The notes under the pieces were generated by a model that was given only the letters and a program-made list of their open reading frames with translations, did not search any database and was not told the DNA's origin. Position numbers and translations under genes: made by a program. A stretch of DNA of 7,662 nt from Rhodosalinus sp046542825 (GTDB lineage: Bacteria; Pseudomonadota; Alphaproteobacteria; Rhodobacterales; Rhodobacteraceae), in the NCBI RefSeq assembly GCF_046542825.1, contig NZ_JBKHAQ010000126.1, positions 1-7,662 on the forward strand, in the 5' to 3' direction. Positions 1-4,616 of the stretch are shown piece after piece (position 1 is the stretch's first letter; every line of letters starts with the position of its first letter).

Positions 1-615
1 GCGGCCCCCGCCGCTCCAGCCGAAGAGGCACAGGCCTCCGACGCGCCGGCCACGGCCGTCGAACGTTCGCTGCGCCCGCAGGTTCGTGCGCCGCAGATCG
101 AGGAACGCCAGCGTCAGGCAGAGGCCGCGCGCCGCGCCGCGGAGCGCGAGCAGCAGGCCGCCCGGGAGGCCGAACGCCAGCGTCGGGCCGAAAGCGAGCG
201 CCGGGCGGCGCGCGAGGCCGAGCGGCAGCGGCAGGCGGCGCAGACCCCTCAGGGCAACGCCGAGCAGAACGCCCGGGCCGGGCAAGCCTCAGGCGAGGCC
301 CAGGCAGAGGCGGTTTCCCGCGGGGCGGGCGGGCCGAGCCGCGAAACCGGCAATGCCGCCGCGAGCAACTATCCCGGCGAGGTGATGCGCAAGCTCTCGC
401 GCGTGCGCCGCCCCTCGGTCAGCGCACGGGGGGCCGCGGTCGTGACGTTCCGTATCGCGCCCGGCGGGGCCCTGGCCGGCGTATCGATTGCGCGCAGTTC
501 GGGCTCCACGCGGCTCGACCGCGCCGCGCTGGCCATGGTGCAGCGTGCGGCCCCGTTCCCGCCGCCGCCGCGCGGCGCGCAGCGCAGTTTCTCGATCGAG
601 ATCGCCGGACGATGA
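1..615 (+). CDS. tonB: TonB-family energy transducer, C-terminal part (5' end outside window)
   Basis: The frame is open from base 1 and ends at TGA 613-615, giving 204 visible residues. In this family, the protein couples the proton-motive force captured by an ExbB/ExbD-type complex to outer-membrane receptors. Residues 1-30 are Ala/Pro/Glu-rich. Residues about 33-80 are a run of Glu, Arg, Gln and Ala with the unit AAREAERQR at 53-61 and again at 69-77. Residues 81-122 form a Gly/Ala/Gln linker. The TonB C-terminal domain covers about 124-204: it starts YPGEV, has the strand VVTFRIAPGG (148-156), the family signature ARSSGS then LDRAAL (164-177), and the proline run PFPPPP (185-190). The N-terminal membrane anchor is not in the window. 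The linker looks more like the TolA helix than the Pro-Glu/Pro-Lys linker of classical TonB, but the C-terminal signature favours TonB. An exbB/exbD pair upstream is likely but cannot be seen. Confidence 0.88.
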   Translation, partial: AAPAAPAEEAQASDAPATAVERSLRPQVRAPQIEERQRQAEAARRAAEREQQAAREAERQRRAESERRAAREAERQRQAAQTPQGNAEQNARAGQASGEAQAEAVSRGAGGPSRETGNAAASNYPGEVMRKLSRVRRPSVSARGAAVVTFRIAPGGALAGVSIARSSGSTRLDRAALAMVQRAAPFPPPPRGAQRSFSIEIAGR

Positions 616-1021
616 GGCGTGCAGTCGTGCGGCGACCGAAGCCGCCGCAGCGAGACGAATCGCCGACGGAGACGGTGGCACGCGCCACCCACCGGCCCGG
701 GCGCGGCCCTGCACGCCTGACGAAAAGGAAGAGACCCCCGCTGTCGTGAACCGCGTTGGGCCGCGCGCCCTTGGCCGGCAGGCACTGTCAGTCCTCGGCC
801 GTGGATTTCCGGAGCGCCGGACTTCGGACAGCGAACATCTTCCCGATCCGCCCGCTTTCGTCATCGCCTTCGACAAGGAGTTGGTCGCGCGGCGCTTGCA
901 CCGCCCAGCATTGGCAGGTCGTGCGGCAACGCGCGCGGGTGCCTGTTGACGGGCTGCCGCCCGACGCCGCACAACGGGGCTTGTCACAGACGCCTGTCCA
1001 GGAAAGAGGACGAAGATCGCA
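616..1021. other. Intergenic region without a recognisable gene
   Basis: About 400 bases lie between the TonB-family stop and the cupin start. Frames on both strands run open across parts of it, but the peptides are Arg/Ala/Pro/Ser-rich and match no family I know. They also run into the flanking genes in the wrong frame, as expected for very GC-rich DNA. Just after the tonB stop there is a weak inverted repeat, gcggc (629-633) and gccgc (641-645), with a 7-base loop and no following T run, so it is at best a poor terminator. TTGACG at 946-951 resembles a -35 box, but no acceptable -10 follows. The purine-rich stretch aggaaagagga (1000-1010) is the likely ribosome binding site of the cupin gene. 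A decayed gene cannot be excluded. Confidence 0.55.
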
Positions 1022-1417
1022 ATGAAGATCATCCGATCGGGCACCGCCCCCTCCGCGCCGGGGCAGGAGGCCTATTTCACCGGCACCGTGCGCCTCGACC
1101 CGCTGTTTCAGGCGGAGGCGCCGGGCCGGGCGACGGGGGCGCATGTCACCTTCGAGCCTGGCGCGCGCACCGCCTGGCACACGCATCCTGCGGGCCAGAC
1201 CCTGATCGTCACCTTCGGACGCGGGCGTGTCCAGCGCGAGGGCGGGCCGGTCGAGGAGATCCGCACGGGCGACGTGATCTGGTTCGACGCGGGCGAAAGG
1301 CACTGGCACGGCGCCGCCCCCGACACCGCGATGAGCCACATCGCGATCCAGGAGGCGGTGGACGGCGCGTCCGTCACCTGGCTCGAGAAGGTGACGGACG
1401 CGGAGTATGGCGGATAA
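1022..1417 (+). CDS. Small metal-binding cupin, hydroxynitrile-lyase-like (131 aa)
   Basis: This is a single-domain cupin of 131 residues. Cupin motif 1 lies at about 46-66 (PGARTAWHTHPAGQT) and motif 2 at about 83-97 (GDVIWFDAGERHWHG). The expected metal ligands are H53, H55, Q59 and H94, with H96 nearby. Length and ligand numbering agree with the manganese cupin (R)-hydroxynitrile lyase of Granulicella tundricola as I remember it. The flanking stretches TGTVR-DPLFQ, VTFEPGARTAWHTHP, REGG-VEEI and HWHGAAP also look like that protein. Those enzymes cleave or form cyanohydrins, but the native role of such cupins is generally unknown, so the fold and metal site are well supported and the activity is inferred. 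There is no signal peptide, so it should be cytoplasmic. The ATG at 1022 follows aggaaagagga (1000-1010) at a somewhat long spacing. The gene stands alone and converges with the downstream outer-membrane gene. Confidence 0.9.
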   Translation: MKIIRSGTAPSAPGQEAYFTGTVRLDPLFQAEAPGRATGAHVTFEPGARTAWHTHPAGQTLIVTFGRGRVQREGGPVEEIRTGDVIWFDAGERHWHGAAPDTAMSHIAIQEAVDGASVTWLEKVTDAEYGG

Positions 1418-1418
1418 C

Positions 1419-1443
1419 GGCGCCGTGTCCGGGACGCGGCGCC
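1419..1443. terminator. GC-rich stem-loop between convergent genes
   Basis: The stretch starts two bases after the cupin stop and ends before the stop of the opposing mipA-like gene. Arm ggcgccgtg (1419-1427) pairs with cgcggcgcc (1435-1443) over nine positions, with one G-U pair on the + strand, around a short loop that can close further. No T run follows on either strand, so this would be an atypical bidirectional terminator or an mRNA 3'-end stabiliser rather than a classical intrinsic terminator. The pairing is seen directly; the function is inferred from position. Confidence 0.45.
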
Positions 1444-1447
1444 CGGG

Positions 1448-2203
1448 TCACCACCGCAGCGAAAACCGCCGGGTCAGCACCATCGAGAGGCTGTAGCCGT
1501 CACGCGACTGCACCAGGGGCGAGTCGGCCGCATCGCCGGTCAGACGCTCCCATGCAATGGTGCTCTCAAGCCCCCAGTCGTTGCCAAGATCCCAGGCCGC
1601 GCCGATCTCGAGCCCTGCGCTGACAAGGCCTGCGCCCGCGTCATACGCGGGGAATGCCGACGCCGCGGCCTCGGCGCCCGAGACGCCGAAATAGGTCTGC
1701 GCATAGTCCTCGGCGCCCCAGAGCGCGCGCGGCCCGGCGGTGATCGTCAGGCGCGGCGTCGGGCGCAGGATCGCGTCGGCGCCCACCTCGGCCACAAAGG
1801 ACCGATGCCCCCCGAAGCCGTAACGCAGGTCTGCGAAGGCAAGGACGTTCTCGCTGCGGTAGCCCAGTCCGCCGCCCAGTTCGACGGTGGCGTCAATGTC
1901 GTCCATCCCGGCAAGCTCGGCATGGTCGTCGTCGCGCCGCGCCGAAATGAAGCGGAACGAACCGCGCGGATGCAGGCCGAAATTCTGCGCGTTCGGGTCG
2001 GGATCGCCGAACTCGAGCTTGCCGATCCGCAAGTGCTGAAACGAGAAGCTGCCCGTCGGGCCGACCTTGTAGTCGTCCGAGCCGAAGTATTCCGGGCTGA
2101 CCTTCGGCCCGAGCCCGGCCGAGAAGGACAGTTCCGCCGCTGTCACCGGTTGGCAAGGAGCGAAGGCCGCAAGCATCGCTGCGGCGAGGATGGCAGGGCG
2201 CAT
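1448..2203 (-). CDS. MipA/OmpV-family outer-membrane protein
   Basis: The protein has 251 residues, a normal length for MipA/OmpV proteins, which are small outer-membrane beta-barrels. Residues 1-22 or 23 form a Sec signal peptide (hydrophobic 4-14, likely cleavage after VTA or TAA). Family signatures are clear: PEYFGSDDY (37-45) near the mature N-terminus, YFGVSGAEAAASAFPAY (171-187), and ERLTGDAADSPLV (219-231). The rest alternates in the manner of barrel strands, and the protein ends RRFSLRW with a terminal aromatic residue, typical of proteins handled by the BAM complex. The ATG at 2201-2203 is well supported: aaggagg (complement of 2211-2217) sits 7 bases upstream. MipA was named in E. 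coli for binding a murein hydrolase and synthase, but most family members have no proven role, so the name is a family assignment only. A promoter candidate lies just upstream. Confidence 0.93.
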   Translation of the reverse strand: MRPAILAAAMLAAFAPCQPVTAAELSFSAGLGPKVSPEYFGSDDYKVGPTGSFSFQHLRIGKLEFGDPDPNAQNFGLHPRGSFRFISARRDDDHAELAGMDDIDATVELGGGLGYRSENVLAFADLRYGFGGHRSFVAEVGADAILRPTPRLTITAGPRALWGAEDYAQTYFGVSGAEAAASAFPAYDAGAGLVSAGLEIGAAWDLGNDWGLESTIAWERLTGDAADSPLVQSRDGYSLSMVLTRRFSLRW

Positions 2204-2230
2204 CGGGAAACCTCCTTCTTTGCGTCGGGC

Positions 2231-2258
2231 ATGGTAGACGCGCGGGCGGCCAAGGCAA
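2231..2258 (-). promoter_or_regulatory. Candidate promoter of the mipA-like gene
   Basis: Read on the - strand, TTGCCT (complement of 2253-2258) and TACCAT (complement of 2231-2236) are separated by 16 bases. Each matches four of six positions of the sigma-70-type consensus. A start near 2224 would give a leader of about 20 bases holding the strong ribosome binding site at 2211-2217. It is an eye match in GC-rich DNA, so moderate to low confidence. Confidence 0.4.
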
Positions 2259-2299
2259 CGCCTGCACGGGTGGGCGCGTGGCGCAGCAGCGCCTGCGTT

Positions 2300-2328
2300 T
2301 TGGACAGGCGCGCGAAACGCGCTATATC
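2300..2328 (+). promoter_or_regulatory. Candidate promoter for a possibly leaderless gene
   Basis: TTGGAC (2300-2305) and TATATC (2323-2328) are separated by exactly 17 bases. The -10 box is one of the few AT-rich patches in the region. Transcription would start about 2334-2336, on or next to the ATG at 2335. The spacer contains the inverted repeat gcgcg-aaa-cgcgc (2310-2322), and a second dyad ggcgc-agca-gcgcc (2280-2293) lies just upstream of the -35 box. Either could be a regulator site. The boxes are seen directly; promoter activity is inferred. Confidence 0.5.
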
Positions 2329-2334
2329 GTTCAG

Positions 2335-2820
2335 ATGCCCGTGACTGTCCGCGACATGATCGAGGGCGAGGCCCCGACCGATTTCCGGGCGATCGAGCGC
2401 GCGCTCGCCGCGCAGGACGATCGCTGCGCCGAGGCCGAGGCGGTGTTGTCGGCGCTGATCCTGCGCCGCAGGACCGAGGGCGACGCGGGGCTTTACGGCG
2501 CGCTCACCAGCGCCGATTGCGCCCGGCGGATCGCCTTTCTGGCAGAGCACCTGCGCGCGGTTGGCGCGCGGCGGGCCGCGGCGGCGGTCCGTGCGCTGAG
2601 GGCGCGGTTGCCTGATGCCGCGCGCAGCAGCCCCGGCGCCGTGCTCGAGGCATTGGACGAACGCCCCGATATCCTGCCGCTGTGCCGCTCGCTCGACGAG
2701 GATATGGCCGGGATCGCGGCCGCGATTGAGGATTACCTGCGTCAATGTCCGGACGATGTGCTGAACGCCCAAGTGACCCGGAGCGGGCCGCTCTCGCGCC
2801 TGCGCCGCCTGTTCGACTGA
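2335..2820 (+). CDS. Uncharacterised 161-aa protein, possibly DMP19/DUF4375-like
   Basis: This predicted soluble, mostly helical protein has 161 residues, with no signal peptide or membrane segment. It holds three cysteines (31, 62, 137) and no recognisable catalytic motif. Two stretches recall DMP19/DUF4375 proteins: GDAGLYGALTSAD (49-61) followed by a helix with LRAVGARRAAAAVRAL (73-88), similar to the family's Gly-Gly-Phe segment and 'iGA...A' helix, and LDEDMAGIAAAIEDYL (120-135), similar to its C-terminal part. This is a remote resemblance only, so the function is unknown. Start choice: the frame is also open to a GTG at 2278, but that lies upstream of the promoter candidate; ATG 2335 fits the promoter, and no ribosome binding site precedes it. 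ATG 2356 is a third option, also without one. The gene diverges from the mipA-like gene and converges on the reductase gene across 13 bases that include the palindrome cgccggcg (2823-2830). Confidence 0.78.
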   Translation: MPVTVRDMIEGEAPTDFRAIERALAAQDDRCAEAEAVLSALILRRRTEGDAGLYGALTSADCARRIAFLAEHLRAVGARRAAAAVRALRARLPDAARSSPGAVLEALDERPDILPLCRSLDEDMAGIAAAIEDYLRQCPDDVLNAQVTRSGPLSRLRRLFD

Positions 2821-2833
2821 CCCGCCGGCGCGC

Positions 2834-3616
2834 TCACTCTTGCCCGAGGCCCTCGCGTTGCAGCCTTGCCATCGCCGCGATCCAGCGATCGGTGTCACGC
2901 GCCTTGTGCTGCATGTAGTCCGCGACCTGCGGATGCGGCAGGATCAGAAACCGCTCCGCCCGCAGCCCGTCGAGGGCCGCCTGCGCCACGGCCGCGGGGC
3001 CGAGGACCCCGTCGAGGGACGCGAAGCGTGCGGCGGGGCTCTGCAGCATCGCCGTGTCCACCCCTTGCGGGCACAGGACGGAGACCCGCAGCCCCGCGTC
3101 GCGATGGGTGATCGCGAGGTTCTCGGCAAAGCCGAGCGCCGCGTGCTTGGTCGTGGAATAGACCGCGCTGCCGATCTGGCTGAGCAGGCCGGCGGCCGAG
3201 ACAGTGGCCAGAATCGTGCCGCCGCCCCGCGCCAGCATCCGCGGAACGAGCGCGCGCGCGGCGCGCACATGGGCGAGCACGTTGACCTCCCAGGCCTCCT
3301 GCCAGACCGCGTCTTCGGCGCCGGCGGCGTTCTCGAGGCCGAAGCCGGTGGCGATGCCCGCGTTCGAACAGAAAAGGTCGATCGGCCCCTCCTGCGCCTC
3401 GATGCGCGCGATCAGCGCGGCGATCGCGGCACCGTCGCGCACATCGAGGGCGGCCGCCTGTCCACCGATGCGCGCCGCCACCTCCCGCGCGCCCGCCTCG
3501 TCGATGTCCGTCACGATGACATGCGCGGCGCCGGCCGCGGCGAGCGCCTCGGCCAGCGCCCGGCCGATGCCGCGGGCGCCACCGGTGACAACGGCGCGGC
3601 AGCCTTCGACCTGCAT
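2834..3616 (-). CDS. Short-chain dehydrogenase/reductase (SDR), classical type
   Basis: The protein has 260 residues, a standard length for a classical SDR: a cytoplasmic NAD(P)-dependent oxidoreductase with a Rossmann fold. The nucleotide-binding motif TGGARGIG is at 11-18. An acidic residue, D37, at the end of the second strand (VTDID) suggests preference for NAD(H) over NADP(H). D58 (LDV), the SNAG motif (84-87), N112, and the catalytic set S140, Y153 and K157 (YSTTK) are all present. PQGVDTAML (163-181 region) is the usual segment after the substrate loop. The C-terminal part (about 200-260), which sets substrate choice, holds an unusual basic and aromatic stretch, HPQVADYMQHKARDTDRW. The substrate cannot be read from the sequence. 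The ATG at 3614-3616 is preceded by aagggaga (complement of 3623-3630) at about 6-7 bases. The gene appears monocistronic, with convergent and unrelated neighbours. Confidence 0.92.
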   Translation of the reverse strand: MQVEGCRAVVTGGARGIGRALAEALAAAGAAHVIVTDIDEAGAREVAARIGGQAAALDVRDGAAIAALIARIEAQEGPIDLFCSNAGIATGFGLENAAGAEDAVWQEAWEVNVLAHVRAARALVPRMLARGGGTILATVSAAGLLSQIGSAVYSTTKHAALGFAENLAITHRDAGLRVSVLCPQGVDTAMLQSPAARFASLDGVLGPAAVAQAALDGLRAERFLILPHPQVADYMQHKARDTDRWIAAMARLQREGLGQE

Positions 3617-3636
3617 GGGCGATCTCCCTTCTGCGT

Positions 3637-3666
3637 GACCCCGGATCCGGCCCGGCTCTCCGGGTC
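3637..3666. promoter_or_regulatory. Nested dyads in the SDR leader
   Basis: Just upstream of the SDR ribosome binding site lie a perfect 10-base palindrome, ccggatccgg (3641-3650), and directly beside it a hairpin with arms cccgg (3651-3655) and ccggg (3660-3664) around the loop ctct. An outer pair gaccc (3637-3641) and gggtc (3662-3666) could enclose both. They could form a leader RNA structure or an operator for the - strand gene. The symmetry is seen; a role is not shown, and GC-rich DNA gives such dyads by chance. Confidence 0.35.
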
Positions 3667-3887
3667 GGTGCAGACTAGATGTGAAGTTGCGCGAACGGAA
3701 CGCTGCCGATCCGCGCTGCAGGGGAGGCTGGGCAACAGTCCCGTCCGTTCAGGCCCGGCATGCGGTGCCGGCCAAGGCGATGGGCGCCCTCGATCGCCGG
3801 AACGGGCGCCTTGCCGCGGCCGTCCGAGCCCGCCCGCCGTCGGGCTGCGGCAGGATTCTGGCCCTGCGCGCGGGAAGGATAGCCGCG

Positions 3888-3918
3888 AAACAAAACGGCC
3901 GCTGGCTGCGGATGGCCG
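3888..3918 (-). terminator. Candidate intrinsic terminator of the MCE operon
   Basis: On the - strand a stem cggcc / ggccg (complements of 3914-3918 and 3896-3900) with a 13-base loop is followed at once by TTTTGTTT (complement of 3888-3895), one of the few T runs in the window. It lies about 60 bases downstream of the lipoprotein stop codon, the expected place for the end of the operon transcript. The stem is short and the loop long, so confidence is moderate. Confidence 0.45.
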
Positions 3919-3978
3919 GGAATGGTCGTGCATGGCGATACTCCCCTGGCCCGGCCGCGCCGGCGGATGCAACGCGGC

Positions 3979-4608
3979 TCAGGAGGCGGTCGCCGAGATG
4001 CCCCGCGCGCGCAAGACCCACTCCACGACATCCAGCAGGACGGCGTCCGAAACCTGATCGAAGCCGGCAAGGAGCGCGCGGGTCGAGGTATCGGGAACCC
4101 GCGAGGCGCCGGTGAAGCGGCGCGAGGCGACGATCCGGGCGTCGTCTTCCCGCACGAGCCGCGCGACGAGCGTCATCTCGACCACCGCGCCCCCGGCCTC
4201 CGTCGTCTCCCGCGCGCCGAAATCCACCAGTTCCGAGACCAGCGCGACATCCCCCGAGGCGCCCAGCGGCCGACGCCCGACGAAGCGGAAGGCGTCGGTG
4301 CGCAGGAAGGCCTCGACCAGGGCCGTCTGCATCATCACCGGCGCGTCCTCGCTCCAGCGTGCCTCGGGCAGATAGGCAAGCTGCGTGGCGCCGGTGCGGA
4401 TCAGGATGCGGTCGGTGGCGATGGCGCCGCCCGCGGCCGGCACCTCGACCACCAGCTGGATGTCCTGCATCCCGCGCGCGGCGGGCAGCTCGGCCGGCGC
4501 CCGCAGCTCGTGCACGTCGAGCGGCTCTGACGCGCGCTCGATCGCGGAGATCGCCGTGCAGCCCGACAGCGTCAGCGCGACGAGGCAAAGGGCAGGGGCT
4601 CGGATCAT
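3979..4608 (-). CDS. ABC-type transport auxiliary lipoprotein (PqiC-like)
   Basis: This is the last gene of the MCE operon, 209 residues. A lipoprotein signal peptide (MIRAPALCLVALTLSGC) ends in the lipobox LSGC with lipidated C17. The mature part matches the ABC-transport auxiliary family (which includes PqiC): DRILIRTG (66-73), LAYLPEARWSEDAPVMMQ (78-95), a helix LVEAFLRTDAFRFV (97-110), then strands with VALVSELVDFGA (121-132) and EMTLVARLVR (144-153). In PqiABC-type systems such a lipoprotein is attached to the outer membrane and receives or docks the MCE protein; here the role follows from family and operon position. Residue D18 is absent (T18 follows C17), so there is no obvious inner-membrane retention signal. 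Start: ATG 4608 has gagg six bases upstream; ATG 4620 would add four residues and overlap the previous stop as ATGA but lacks a ribosome binding site. Both starts leave the lipobox intact. Confidence 0.9.
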   Translation of the reverse strand: MIRAPALCLVALTLSGCTAISAIERASEPLDVHELRAPAELPAARGMQDIQLVVEVPAAGGAIATDRILIRTGATQLAYLPEARWSEDAPVMMQTALVEAFLRTDAFRFVGRRPLGASGDVALVSELVDFGARETTEAGGAVVEMTLVARLVREDDARIVASRRFTGASRVPDTSTRALLAGFDQVSDAVLLDVVEWVLRARGISATAS

Positions 4609-4616
4609 GGCGGACC

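Larger units (their letters stand above)
3617..3978. other. Intergenic region between the SDR gene and the MCE operon
   Basis: This 362-base stretch has no convincing gene. Open frames on both strands give Arg/Pro/Gly/Ala-rich peptides without family resemblance, and most run into the lipoprotein gene antisense. It should contain the SDR promoter (- strand), although no clear pair of boxes is visible; the AT-richer patch at 3674-3690 is the best place. It also holds the SDR leader dyads (3637-3666), a hairpin with arms agcccg (3827-3832) and cgggct (3841-3846), another with arms gcagg (3850-3854) and cctgc (3863-3867), and the candidate operon terminator (3888-3918). Confidence 0.55.

Noticed and set aside
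946..974. TTGACG as a -35 box for the cupin gene
   Set aside because: At 16-18 bases downstream the sequence is GC-rich (gcacaa at best), with no usable -10 box.
289..1044. A - strand frame of 251 codons through the tonB end and the spacer
   Set aside because: It overlaps the TonB domain antisense and the start of the cupin gene. The peptide is Arg/Ala/Ser-rich with no family resemblance.
2278..2334. GTG 2278 as the start of the 161-aa protein gene
   Set aside because: It lies upstream of the promoter candidate, has no ribosome binding site and would add an N-terminus encoded by the promoter itself. ATG 2335 fits better.
3681..3978. A possible small gene in the spacer upstream of the SDR gene
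   Set aside because: The frame continues antisense into the lipoprotein gene, the peptide is Arg/Ala/Pro-rich, and no ribosome binding site of note precedes it.
2840..4057. A + strand frame of about 400 codons opposite the SDR gene and the spacer
   Set aside because: The SDR gene on the other strand has every catalytic and cofactor motif; the + strand peptide resembles nothing known.
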